In this document: piece after piece, positions 15,013 through 22,139 of the stretch | Layout of the letters: every line of letters begins with the position of its first letter | Position numbering within the stretch: the first letter of the stretch is position 1 | NCBI GenBank assembly: GCA_021806765.1 | Contig: JAJZQR010000042.1 | Location: forward strand, 1 to 27,082 | Source of the DNA: Chloroflexota bacterium | Lineage (GTDB): Bacteria; Chloroflexota; UBA6077 | Direction of reading: 5' to 3' | Length of the DNA: 27,082 nt | Translations under genes and position numbers: made by a program | The notes under the pieces: generated by a model | Told to the model about the DNA's origin: nothing | What the model saw: the letters and a program-made list of their open reading frames with translations, nothing else | The model's database searches: none

Positions 15013-15522
15013 TTGGAATCTGAAAGACCCCTCGACGATGTGAGCTGGCACATCCTCAAGGAACTGCAAGAGGACGCTCGCTTGAGCTACGCGGAGCTGG
15101 GCCGGCGGGTTGGGCTCACCCTGCCGGCGGTGGCAGAGCGGGTGCGGCGCCTCGAGGAGGCGGGCATCATCCGAGGCTATCGGGTGAGGCTGAACCGGGA
15201 GAAGCTGGGGCTACCCATCACGGCCTACATTCGGGTGGCCACGGAGAACGAGGCCCGGGGCAGCCACCTGGCGGCCATGGCGAAGGAACTTCCCGAAGTG
15301 TTGGAGTGCCACAGGATCACCGGCGACGATTCCTACATCCTGAAGGTCGCCGTTACCTCCGTTCAGCATCTGGAGAGGGTCCTGGGCAAGGTCACCCTCC
15401 ACGGGCAGCCGACCACCTCCATAGTCCTCTCTTCGCCGGTGACCCACAGAGTGGTAAGCCCATCGATGATCTCCCAATCGGCGGACCAACTCTCGAGGGA
15501 AGGGTCCCACTCGGTAGACTGA
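15013..15522 (+). CDS. Lrp/AsnC family transcriptional regulator
   Basis: A 169-residue regulator. Residues about 8-60 form the Lrp-type helix-turn-helix (LSYAELGRRVGLTLPAVAERV). Residues about 65-145 form the RAM effector-binding domain, with the ECHRITGDDSYILKV segment. Family members form octamers or similar rings and respond to amino acids or related small molecules. The gene stands alone, and its stop is 7 bases from that of the convergent lipoate ligase gene, so its targets are not indicated by an operon. The start is TTG at 15013, placed by the family N-terminus (DDVSWHILKELQEDARLSY); the ribosome site GGGG upstream is weak. Confidence 0.92.
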   Translation: MESERPLDDVSWHILKELQEDARLSYAELGRRVGLTLPAVAERVRRLEEAGIIRGYRVRLNREKLGLPITAYIRVATENEARGSHLAAMAKELPEVLECHRITGDDSYILKVAVTSVQHLERVLGKVTLHGQPTTSIVLSSPVTHRVVSPSMISQSADQLSREGSHSVD

Positions 15523-15529
15523 TCCGCTC

Positions 15530-16300
15530 CTATCCCCTGACCCACTCCGGAATGAAAGGGAACCCGTCCATCGCCCCTTCCGACAGCAGCCGGCGCACCG
15601 AGGCCGCCATGGCCGTCTCCATCTGGTCTCGGGCCGCCTGGACCCCCAGGGCACGGAGGGTCGTGATGAACTCGCGATGGCCACGCCGCCCCCGGTAGTC
15701 GGGCTCTCGCGGGGGGTGGCGCAGACAGGCATCCACCAACTCCATGTCCAGGTCCAGCAGCAGGGTCCCGTGGAGCAGCAACCCTCCCCACCGCTTGGCC
15801 ATGGCGTTTCCCGAGATCTTGCGATCCCCCACCGCCACGTCGGATATGCCCCGGGGCTGCGCCTGCACTCCCAGGTCGGCGAGGGCACCTATAAGCAGCC
15901 TGCCCCCCAGGGCGAAGAGGGTCTTCATATTGGGCATGCCCGGCGACGGTCCCGTCAGGGAATAGTTGAGGACGTCGGGGGTCTGGAGGACGGTGCCCCC
16001 GCCCGTCGATCGGCGGATCACCTCCACCCCCAGCCGCTGGCAGGTCTCCAGATCGGCTACCTGCTCCGGCTTCTCCGAGCTACCAAGCACCACTGTCGGG
16101 GCCCCGCCCCACCACAGCCTCAGGGTCAATCGCCCGTCGGAGGCGGCGGCGCGGGTCATCTCCTCGTCGATAGCCAGGTTCTCCGCCACCGACCTGAGGG
16201 GAGAGACCACGATCTCCAGCCGAGGCCTTCGGCCATCCGCCCCACCCTCCCGCGAGGCCAACGGGCCATCCCCCGTCACACCCGAAAGATTCAGCACCAT
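15530..16300 (-). CDS. Lipoate-protein ligase A family protein
   Basis: A 256-residue member of the biotin/lipoate A/B protein ligase family, which attaches lipoate, octanoate or a related acyl group to a lysine of carrier domains. Motifs seen are RRSTGGGTV (96-104), LNYSL, and SDVAVGDRKISGNAMAKR (153-170), with Lys161 as the conserved acyl-AMP-contacting lysine. LLHGTLLLDLD follows. It lacks the separate C-terminal accessory domain of E. coli LplA, as do LipM/LplA-like amidotransferases, so ligase versus octanoyltransferase cannot be decided. The ATG start has only a distant GGGAG, so the N-terminus is uncertain. It may share a transcript with the TSUP gene 63 bases upstream. Confidence 0.85.
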   Translation of the reverse strand: MVLNLSGVTGDGPLASREGGADGRRPRLEIVVSPLRSVAENLAIDEEMTRAAASDGRLTLRLWWGGAPTVVLGSSEKPEQVADLETCQRLGVEVIRRSTGGGTVLQTPDVLNYSLTGPSPGMPNMKTLFALGGRLLIGALADLGVQAQPRGISDVAVGDRKISGNAMAKRWGGLLLHGTLLLDLDMELVDACLRHPPREPDYRGRRGHREFITTLRALGVQAARDQMETAMAASVRRLLSEGAMDGFPFIPEWVRG

Positions 16301-16363
16301 GGATTCGCCACGACTCCCTGTTGAACTGATGCACAGCCCGACGCCGCTAAGAGTAAGTGTACC

Positions 16364-17152
16364 TCACTGAGGGACACTCCACCCGGCCAGGGCCACCAGG
16401 AGGAATCGCATCCCCACCAGCACCAGGATCGGGGCTATCGTCCACGATACGTACTTCTGGAGGGCCTCCGTCCAGAACCTCTCCACGACCAGGGACACGG
16501 CGGTGATGGCCACCACGAAGAAAGCGGCCCACGCGGCGATCTCGGCGGTGAAGGCGCCCGGCTTCAGGGCCAATTGGGCCACCAGCGCCGCGACGACCGC
16601 GGTGGCCACCCCGACGGTGCTCAGCATGTAGGCCATGGGGGGAGGAAAGCCGAACCACCGGTTCAGGATCGGCACCTTGTAGGGCTTCCCGCCGGCGCTG
16701 AGAAGCCCCGTGACCAGGCCGAAGGACAGGAAAAGGGGCACCAGTCGGGTCGGGGGGCAGGTCATGGCGCCCTTGGGGTGCATCTTCACCAGCACCAGCC
16801 GGAGCCCCACGCCCACGGCATAGATGCCGAAGAGGATCAGCAGCACGGGCTGGGGCAGCACCAGCGCCACCCCACGCCCCACCAATCCTCCTAGCGCGCT
16901 GGCCGCCACGATGGGTCCCAGGTAGTGGCGGGGCAGTTTCCGCAGCCCCCTGGACTGGCGGTAGAACAGTACGGCGGCGGCCGCCAGCACCACCAGCAGA
17001 TTGATCAGGATCGCCTCCTGGAAGGGCAGCCCCACCAGGAACAGCAGCAGGATCACCAGAAAGAAGCGGTCCATGTTGATCTTGATGGAGGCCGTCACGA
17101 AACCCACGATGAGGGCGGCCAGGATTGCCTTGATTATCAACGCTGTAAACAC
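16364..17152 (-). CDS. TSUP (TauE/SafE) family membrane permease
   Basis: A membrane protein of about 262 residues with eight or so hydrophobic segments. The two halves each carry a family glycine-rich turn: ASALGGLVGRGVAL and GLVTGLLSAGGKPYKVP. TSUP proteins move sulfite, sulfoacetate or other sulfur-containing or organic anions; the substrate here is unknown. An ATG at 17158 abuts AAGGAG with no spacing, while GTG at 17152 sits six bases after it, so 17152 is preferred. It lies at the downstream end of the arsenic island and on the same strand, so it may be read from there. Confidence 0.85.
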   Translation of the reverse strand: MFTALIIKAILAALIVGFVTASIKINMDRFFLVILLLFLVGLPFQEAILINLLVVLAAAAVLFYRQSRGLRKLPRHYLGPIVAASALGGLVGRGVALVLPQPVLLILFGIYAVGVGLRLVLVKMHPKGAMTCPPTRLVPLFLSFGLVTGLLSAGGKPYKVPILNRWFGFPPPMAYMLSTVGVATAVVAALVAQLALKPGAFTAEIAAWAAFFVVAITAVSLVVERFWTEALQKYVSWTIAPILVLVGMRFLLVALAGWSVPQ

Positions 17153-17198
17153 TTGCATCTCCTTACGAGATTCGATGGGATTACCTCGGATCAGGGCT

Positions 17199-17585
17199 CT
17201 AAGCCCCGCTGTCTGCTGAAATCAACCCCCTGCTGTCTCGATGCTGAAACCACCTCCGAACTCGGGCCGCCAGGCGCAGATACGCCACCTGGTACTGGCC
17301 GCCGAAGATGCTGGCCCAGAAGGGGATAGCCGGAATCGCCGCCAGGAAGCTGGCAGCCACCACCACCGTCGCCAGCTCCAGGTTCCCCTTGACCAGGCCG
17401 GTGTAGCCGATGCTCATGCTGGAGCAGGGCACCACCATCACCAGCATGAAGCCGAAGGCCAGCAACGGGTCCGGCAGGAAGAGCCTGCTCAGCAGGAACC
17501 CCAGCAGCAGGCCCAGCCCCAACGACGCGGCCACGTACCAGGCCAGATTCCGATTCAACTGCTCCTGGAGAGCTTTGAGTCTCAT
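17199..17585 (-). pseudogene. Truncated bile acid:Na+ symporter / arsenic-resistance permease
   Basis: A 128-residue open frame starting at ATG 17585 with GGAG upstream. Residues about 15-37 resemble the first membrane helix. A block around PDPLLAFGFMLVMVVPCSSMSIG through SFLAAIPAIPFWASIF matches the central helices of BASS/arsenic-resistance permeases, with the PCSSMSIGYTGLVKGN motif. Normal members have about 320-360 residues, so roughly helices 2-3 and the whole second half are missing. The C-terminus (RLAARVRRWFQHRDSRG) looks like random translation. I read it as a gene with an internal deletion and a lost 3' end; a functional mini-protein is less likely. The preceding decayed frame ends two bases before this start. 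Confidence 0.6.
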
Positions 17586-17587
17586 GC

Positions 17588-17905
17588 TTACGCTCCAAGA
17601 CAATCGACGCATCCCTGTCCGCAGTCCTCGCAGTCCACCTACAGGGTCGCGTGATCGATCCCGTACTTCCCCTCACCCACCGTCGGGGCTAAGCCCTACT
17701 TCCCGTTGCGGGACGCATCCTCTCCGCCCACCAGTAGCTCCAGTCCGTCCAGGGCAGTGTTGAAGGTGGTCGAGGCCAGGGCGTAGCGCTCCACCGTGAC
17801 CTCGCCGCACTCTGAGCGGATCACCGTGCCGAATACCGCATCGGCACCCCGATCAGGTAGATGCCCAACGTCGCCACGGCATAGCTCCCTCCCTAAGCAT
17901 CTGGC
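17588..17905 (-). pseudogene. Decayed frame with two in-frame amber codons; CDF-like C-terminus
   Basis: One reading frame stays protein-like for about 100 codons but is broken by TAG at 17696-17698 and TAG at 17639-17641, and ends at TAA 17588-17590. The last part reads VGEGKYGIDHATL-stop-VDCEDCGQGCVDCLGA. GIDHATLQV is the usual ending of cation diffusion facilitator (CDF) metal exporters, so the second TAG probably replaced a CAG codon. The tail has a CEDCGQGCVDC metal-binding-like cluster. The upstream segment (VIRSECGEVTVERYALASTTFNTALDG) is not recognised. TAG is an ordinary stop in neighbouring genes, so readthrough is unlikely. Together with the truncated permease it marks the ruin of an older metal-export operon. 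Confidence 0.5.
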
Positions 17906-17927
17906 CTAGGATCGCGTGCACAATCCG

Positions 17928-18005
17928 TCGTCATGCCCGCGAATGCGGGCATCCAGGGTCCTCCCGCGGTGGTGTCCTGGACCCCCGCTTTCGCGGGGGT
18001 GACGA
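17928..18005. repeat. Double-hairpin REP/MITE-like element
   Basis: A 78-base element with terminal inverted bases TCGTCA...TGACGA and two internal hairpins, ATGCCCGC-n4-GCGGGCAT and ACCCCCGC-n4-GCGGGGGT. The layout (GTCAT-CCCGCG...CGCGGG-TGAC) is that of a well-known class of dispersed intergenic elements. It lies between the decayed genes and the thioredoxin-fold gene and may also act as a transcript end for the latter. Confidence 0.7.
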
Positions 18006-18031
18006 AGGGCAGACTATCTGGGGCCAGTTGC

Positions 18032-18274
18032 CTAGTCATGAGCCGCGTCTAGCCAGGTGGCGATCTCTTGCTTCGAGGGGATGCGGCCGTAAGAGACAAC
18101 CTTGCCGTTCACCACCAGGCCCGGAGTACGCATCACACCATAAGACACGATGTCCTTGTAGTCGGTCACCTTCTGGAAGGTAGCCTCCAGGTCCCTCTCC
18201 ACGGCCACCTCTTTGACGAGGGCCTCCAACTTCTGGCAGTTGGCGCAACCAGAGCCGAGGATCTTGATCTCCAT
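18032..18274 (-). CDS. Small thioredoxin-fold protein (redox-active disulfide type)
   Basis: An 80-residue single-domain thioredoxin-fold protein with a CANC motif at Cys10-Cys13 close to the N-terminus and a cis-proline in MRTPGLVVNGKVV. Proteins of this kind are commonly found next to DUF318/ArsP-type permeases and in metal or arsenic operons, where they may hand over or reduce thiol-bound metal. That role is inferred from context. ATG at 18274 is preceded by GGAGGAGGAG, which fixes the start; the upstream open frame is non-coding. It follows the permease gene by about 100 bases that hold a heptad array, and probably shares its transcript. Confidence 0.88.
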   Translation of the reverse strand: MEIKILGSGCANCQKLEALVKEVAVERDLEATFQKVTDYKDIVSYGVMRTPGLVVNGKVVSYGRIPSKQEIATWLDAAHD

Positions 18275-18295
18275 CTCTCTCCTCCTCCAATTGGT

Positions 18296-18370
18296 GTGCT
18301 GAGTGCTCAGTAGGTCTTCTCCAGCACTCAGCACTCAGCACTCAGCACTCAGCACTCAGCACTCAGCACT
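18296..18370. repeat. Seven-copy CAGCACT heptad array with inverted arm
   Basis: CAGCACT is repeated exactly seven times without error from 18322 to 18370. At 18296-18307 the 12-base inverted copy GTGCTGAGTGCT can pair with any two adjacent units, so the transcript can form alternative hairpins. The array begins 2 bases from the permease stop and ends about 20 bases upstream of the ribosome site of the thioredoxin-fold gene. Perfect copies suggest recent expansion or gene conversion, and copy number may vary. Confidence 0.88.
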
Positions 18371-18372
18371 TC

Positions 18373-19413
18373 TCATATGACCAGATTGAATATGTAGCCG
18401 ACGATGATGATGCCCACGCCCACTACCCCCGCGAACACGGCGATAAGCTGGATCTTCAGCACTCGTCGCAGGATGATCATCTCCGGCAGGCTGAGGGCGA
18501 CAACCGCCATCATGAAGGCCAGAACCGTCCCCAGGGCAGCGCCCTTCTCCATCAGAGCCTGCACGATGGGGATGATCCCCGCCGCATTGGAGTACATGGG
18601 GATACCGACGGCAACGGCCGCCGGCACGCTCCACCAGGCGTCCTTACCCATGATCCCCACCATGAAGTCCTCGGGCACATACCCGTGGATCCCCGCCCCC
18701 AGGGCGATGCCGGCCACCACGTAGGGCCACACTTTGCCGACGATGTCCTTCACGGCTTGAGTGGCGTAGCCCACGCGACCCTCGAAGGTCAGCCGCTCAT
18801 CCAGGGCCGCGTCCCCCACCCTCACCTGGTAGACCCACTCCTCGACCCACCGCTCCAGGTGCAGCCGCCCGATCACCCAGCCCGCCAGAATGGCTATGGT
18901 GAGCCCGGTGCCGATGTACAGGCCGGCCACCTGCCAGCCGAAGAGGCCGAACAGCATCACCACCGCCACCTCGTTGATCATGGGCGAGGCGATCAGAAAG
19001 GAGAAGGTGACCCCCAGCGGCACCCCCGACTCCACGAAGCCGAGGAAGAGGGGTACCGCCGAGCAGGAGCAGAAGGGGGTGGCGATCCCCAGGGTAGCCG
19101 CCAGGACGTTGCCGACACCCTCACGCTTCCCGCCGAGGTACTTCCGAGTCCGCTCAGGGCTGAAGAATGAGCGCAGGATCCCCACCAGGAAGACGATGCC
19201 GGTGAGAAGCAGCAGGATCTTGGGCACGTCCAGGAGGAAGAAGCCGACGGCGGAGCCCAGATGGCTCGCGGGGTCCAGACCGAGGGCTTGGTAGCTGACG
19301 TAGTCGGACACGCCCGGCAGGGCCTGGTAGGCGACGAGCCAGACTACCGCGGCGACGGCCAGCCGCAGAGAGAGCGGAATGGAAAGGTAGAAGGGACGTT
19401 TGGTGGTCTCCAA
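18373..19413 (-). CDS. Permease of the ArsP / DUF318 family
   Basis: A polytopic membrane protein of 346 residues with about eight to ten helices. The signature TPFCSCSAVPLFLGF (Cys115, Cys117) and the later GIPMYSNAAGIIPI repeat identify the DUF318/ArsP permease family. Studied ArsP proteins export trivalent organoarsenicals such as methylarsenite, while other branches are linked to copper or zinc; which applies cannot be settled here. Cotranscription with an ArsR regulator and the presence of arsM nearby favour arsenic. TTG at 19413 with GAGGAGG upstream is preferred to the far upstream ATG at 19599, whose extension overlaps the arsR gene. The gap to the arsR stop is 16 bases. Confidence 0.85.
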   Translation of the reverse strand: METTKRPFYLSIPLSLRLAVAAVVWLVAYQALPGVSDYVSYQALGLDPASHLGSAVGFFLLDVPKILLLLTGIVFLVGILRSFFSPERTRKYLGGKREGVGNVLAATLGIATPFCSCSAVPLFLGFVESGVPLGVTFSFLIASPMINEVAVVMLFGLFGWQVAGLYIGTGLTIAILAGWVIGRLHLERWVEEWVYQVRVGDAALDERLTFEGRVGYATQAVKDIVGKVWPYVVAGIALGAGIHGYVPEDFMVGIMGKDAWWSVPAAVAVGIPMYSNAAGIIPIVQALMEKGAALGTVLAFMMAVVALSLPEMIILRRVLKIQLIAVFAGVVGVGIIIVGYIFNLVI

Positions 19414-19429
19414 GGTAGAGAAACCTCCT

Positions 19430-19804
19430 CTATCGCTCCGGCAATTGCGTGCCGGAGATCTCGCACTTGGGGCAGCTGCAGCCGGGGACGGGAGTGTGCC
19501 GCTGCGAGAGCCCGGTAGAGCCCCCTGCCAAGGCCCTAACCGTATCGAGAAGCTCCAACACACGGGGATCAGCGGTCCGGTAGAAGATCCGCTGGGCATC
19601 CCGCCGATCCACCACCAGACCAGCCTCCTTCAGCTCCGCCAATTGCTGGGAGATGTAGGGCTGAGGCTTGTCGAACAGGGCCGAGAGGTGGCAAACACAC
19701 TCTTCATCCTCAGACAGGACCTCCAGCAGCCTCAAGCGGAAGGGGTGAGCCATGGCCTTGAGCAGCCTGGCCTGCACTTCCTCGACTGCAACGGTCGTCT
19801 CCAT
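19430..19804 (-). CDS. ArsR/SmtB family metalloregulator (arsR1)
   Basis: A 124-residue winged-helix repressor. Cys36-x-Cys38 in ECVCHL sits in helix alpha3, the classic As(III)/Sb(III) sensing site. The recognition helix is QPYISQQLAELKEAGLV and the wing is RRDAQRIFYR. An unusual C-terminal tail carries CSCPKC (Cys109, 111, 114), which could add a third thiol ligand or a second site. ATG at 19804 has GGAGGTGG upstream; an in-frame ATG at 19837 lies inside the operator and is rejected. It heads an operon with the ArsP-type permease and thioredoxin-fold genes, under the promoter and operator at 19819-19869. Confidence 0.93.
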   Translation of the reverse strand: METTVAVEEVQARLLKAMAHPFRLRLLEVLSEDEECVCHLSALFDKPQPYISQQLAELKEAGLVVDRRDAQRIFYRTADPRVLELLDTVRALAGGSTGLSQRHTPVPGCSCPKCEISGTQLPER

Positions 19805-19818
19805 CTCGCCACCTCCAG

Positions 19819-19840
19819 TATATGCACAATATTGCATATA
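19819..19840. promoter_or_regulatory. Operator of arsR1
   Basis: TATATGCA-n6-TGCATATA: perfect 8-base arms that touch the -10 and cover the predicted start of transcription. A third GCATATA copy at 19850-19856 lies within the promoter spacer, 16 bases from the last, so a second dimer could bind. Confidence 0.72.
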
Positions 19841-19869
19841 TCATAGTGAGCATATACCGCGGCTGTCAA
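19840..19869 (-). promoter_or_regulatory. Promoter of arsR1-permease-thioredoxin operon
   Basis: On the minus strand: consensus TTGACA -35 (19864-19869), 18-base spacer, TATGAT -10 (19840-19845). Confidence 0.7.
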
Positions 19870-19918
19870 TGGGTCGATCACAAAGGCTTTGGCGGTTCTG
19901 GAGACACCCCAGACTCCG

Positions 19919-19943
19919 CCAGAAGGGGCTCTGCCCCTTCTGG
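19919..19943. terminator. Hairpin after arsC
   Basis: CCAGAAGGGG and its exact complement form an 11-base stem with a 3-base loop once the inner C-G pair is counted. It lies about 60 bases beyond the arsC stop and before the arsR1 promoter, so it may end the arsR2-acr3-arsC transcript. No T-run follows. Confidence 0.55.
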
Positions 19944-20005
19944 ACATACCTGGAGACTCTCTGCCACTTACGCAGTCGACAACGCTGGCCCAGCACGGCG
20001 ACGGC

Positions 20006-20401
20006 TCAGGAGAGTTCCCGGAGGAGTCCCCGTATGCGTCCGGCGATCTCGTCCCGGATGCCCCGAACCTTCTCCAGGGGCTGGCCCGCCGGGTCCTCCA
20101 GGCCCCAGTCCTCCACGTTCGGCAGGAAGAGCGCAGGACAGGACTCCTCCACGGAGCAGCCCATGGTGATCACCCGGTCGGCTCGATCCACCATCTCCTG
20201 GGTGAGGATCTTGGGCCTTGCCCCCGAGATGTCTATCCCCAGCTCCGCCATTGCCCTCACCGCATTGGGATTGACGGCCCCGCCCGGCTCGGTGCCCGCC
20301 GACTCGGCCGCACCCCTCCCCTCCGCCAAACGGTTGAAAAGGGCCTCAGCCATCTGGCTTCGGCCCGAGTTGTGGACGCAGACGAAGAGAACGCGCTTCA
20401 T
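20006..20401 (-). CDS. arsC: Arsenate reductase, thioredoxin-coupled (LMW-PTPase type)
   Basis: Reduces arsenate to arsenite in the cytoplasm. The 131-residue protein has the low-molecular-weight phosphatase P-loop C8-x5-R14 (CVHNSGR). It also has the two shuttle cysteines Cys82 and Cys88 in GCSVEESCP, the same arrangement as the thioredoxin-linked S. aureus pI258 enzyme. VEDWGLEDPAG holds the general-acid Asp103. The start is ATG at 20401, 3 bases after the acr3 stop, which implies translational coupling. The product arsenite would be the substrate of the Acr3 pump encoded just before it and of ArsM. A thioredoxin-like or glutaredoxin protein from the island might serve as donor, but the chromosome would have others. 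Confidence 0.95.
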   Translation of the reverse strand: MKRVLFVCVHNSGRSQMAEALFNRLAEGRGAAESAGTEPGGAVNPNAVRAMAELGIDISGARPKILTQEMVDRADRVITMGCSVEESCPALFLPNVEDWGLEDPAGQPLEKVRGIRDEIAGRIRGLLRELS

Positions 20402-20404
20402 GGG

Positions 20405-21493
20405 TTAGCCTCCATTGCTGAACAGCCTCTTCTTGAAAGCTAGGGACACGTACACCAGGCCGATCAGCACCGGCACCTCGATGAGGGGGCCCACCACCGC
20501 CGCCAGGGCCTGGCCCGAGCCGATGCCGAAGATCCCCACCGCCACGGCGATGGCCAGCTCGAAGTTGTTGGAGGCCGCCGTGAAGGAGAGGGTGGCCGAC
20601 TCCGAGTACTGGAACCCCAGCTTCCAGGAGAGCAGGAAGGATACGAAGAACATCAGCCCGAAGTAGATCAGGAGCGGGATGGCGATCCTGACCACGTCCA
20701 TGGGGAGTCGCAGGATTACGTCGCCCTTCATGGAGAACATCACCACGATGGTGAACAGCAGGGCAAGCAGCGCGGTGGGGGCGAGCTTCGGCATCGCCAC
20801 CCTGTCGTACCACTCCCTGCCCCGGGTGTGGAGCCCCACATAGCGGGTGATCATTCCGGCCACCAGGGGGATGCCCAGGAAGATCAGGACGCTCTTGGCG
20901 ATGTCCCAGAACTCGATCTGGATCGCCTGCCCCGCTCCGAGCCCCAACCAGCCCGGAAGCACGGTCACGTAGAAGTAGGCCAGGGCGGAGTAGGCGAGAA
21001 CCTGGAAGACAGAGTTGAGGGCGACCAGGACGGCGCAATACTCGTTGTCGCCACCGGCCAGCATGTTCCAGATCAGCACCATGGCGATACAGCGGGCGAG
21101 ACCGATCAGGATGAGTCCGGTCCGGTACTCGGGCATGTCGGGAAGGAGCAGCCAGGCCAGGGCGAACATGAGGGCGGGGCCGATGATCCAGTTCTCGACC
21201 AGGGACAGGGTGAACATCCTCCCCGCGCCCTTGATCTTCGTCAACTCCTCGTACTTAACCCTCGCCAGCACGGGGTACATCATCCAGAGGAGGCCGATGG
21301 CGATGGGGAAGGAGACCGTGTCGATGCGGGCGGAGTCCAGCATCTTCATGACGACTGGGTAGGAGTAGCCGAGCCAGAGGCCCAGCCCCATGGCGGCAAA
21401 GATCCAGAGGGGAAGGAAGCGATCCAGGGTAGAAAGGCGCCCGACGACGTTTGCGTTGGCCGGCTCAGTCCGGCTCTGGGCCAACTTGGACAA
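20405..21493 (-). CDS. acr3: Arsenite efflux permease ACR3
   Basis: A 362-residue, ten-helix arsenite exporter of the ACR3 branch of the BART superfamily. The conserved helix-4 cysteine is present in ARCIAMVLIWN, and helix 9 has FTAASNNFELAIAVAVG with the conserved glutamate. Both residues are known to be essential for arsenite transport in ACR3. The open frame reaches 21514, but TTG at 21493 sits seven bases after GAGGAGGT (21501-21508) and is the better start. It lies between arsR2 and arsC in one operon and exports the arsenite that ArsC makes. Confidence 0.95.
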   Translation of the reverse strand: MSKLAQSRTEPANANVVGRLSTLDRFLPLWIFAAMGLGLWLGYSYPVVMKMLDSARIDTVSFPIAIGLLWMMYPVLARVKYEELTKIKGAGRMFTLSLVENWIIGPALMFALAWLLLPDMPEYRTGLILIGLARCIAMVLIWNMLAGGDNEYCAVLVALNSVFQVLAYSALAYFYVTVLPGWLGLGAGQAIQIEFWDIAKSVLIFLGIPLVAGMITRYVGLHTRGREWYDRVAMPKLAPTALLALLFTIVVMFSMKGDVILRLPMDVVRIAIPLLIYFGLMFFVSFLLSWKLGFQYSESATLSFTAASNNFELAIAVAVGIFGIGSGQALAAVVGPLIEVPVLIGLVYVSLAFKKRLFSNGG

Positions 21494-21589
21494 CTTACAC
21501 ACCTCCTCGTGCAACAGACTCCCTCTCCTCCTGGGAGAGGCGTGGACCGGCCAGAGGGCAAGTCCACGGGATGAGGGCCGTGAAAACCG

Positions 21590-21952
21590 TCACCGCCCCA
21601 TGCAATCCTCGAGCGCTGGATCCGCGTGGGAATCATCCAGCAGCTCCGCCAACCGCCCCCCCAGCCGCGAGACTGAAGGGGCCAGCCGGTAGTAGACCCA
21701 GCGAGCGTCGGCCTCGTCCCGCCGATCCAGCACCAGCCCCACCCGCTTCAACACGGACATGTGGTGGGAGACGGTGCCCTGACTGAGGCCCAGCGCCTCG
21801 GTCAGATGACAGACGCAGCGCTCCCGCTCCCGCAGCATCAGGACGATGCGCAGCCTATTGGGATCCGCCAGCGCCTGAAGCACCGGAAGGAGGTCGCCAA
21901 CCGCCTCTTCAGTCCCCAGAGGCGAGGGGATCCGACCAGCAGAGCATGCCAC
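21590..21952 (-). CDS. ArsR family metalloregulator (arsR2)
   Basis: A 120-residue winged-helix repressor with the alpha3 metal site Cys46-x-Cys48 in RCVCHL, a recognition helix in LSQGTVSHHMSVLKRVGLV, and the wing DEADARWVYYRL. It should release its operator when arsenite or antimonite binds. It differs clearly from the other two ArsR proteins of the island, lacking both the CSCPKC tail and the N-terminal CC pair. The start is ATG at 21952 with a GGAG close by (four bases). About 100 bases containing a partial hairpin separate it from acr3. The promoter and operator at 21978-22022 belong to it. Confidence 0.92.
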   Translation of the reverse strand: MACSAGRIPSPLGTEEAVGDLLPVLQALADPNRLRIVLMLRERERCVCHLTEALGLSQGTVSHHMSVLKRVGLVLDRRDEADARWVYYRLAPSVSRLGGRLAELLDDSHADPALEDCMGR

Positions 21953-21977
21953 TCCGGATCACCACCTTTGCCGATAG

Positions 21978-21993
21978 ATTGATGGCGATCAAT
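21978..21993. promoter_or_regulatory. Operator of arsR2
   Basis: ATTGAT-GGCG-ATCAAT has perfect 6-base arms. It directly abuts the -10 and covers the predicted transcription start, the usual place for ArsR repression. Its sequence differs from those of the other two arsR operators here. Confidence 0.7.
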
Positions 21994-22022
21994 ATGTTAC
22001 GCCGGGCTGATCCGCCTGTCAA
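21994..22022 (-). promoter_or_regulatory. Promoter of arsR2-acr3-arsC
   Basis: On the minus strand: consensus TTGACA -35 (22017-22022), 17-base spacer, TAACAT -10 (21994-21999). Confidence 0.72.
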
Positions 22023-22139
22023 GCGGCGCAGGGTGCCGCCCGCTCTTCCTCAGAGACTGCCCGCCGTCTCCACCACAAGACGAACGGCTGGACGGCACAC
22101 TGCGTCCATCAGCCCTTCGACCCTCGCCCTACCCCTGGT

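Noticed and set aside
17639..17698. Amber codons as recoded residues
   Set aside because: TAG is the normal stop of several intact neighbours such as panD and the C39 peptidase gene, so gene decay is the simpler reading.
18322..18370. CRISPR-like array
   Set aside because: The units are contiguous 7-base repeats with no spacers, and no cas gene is present.
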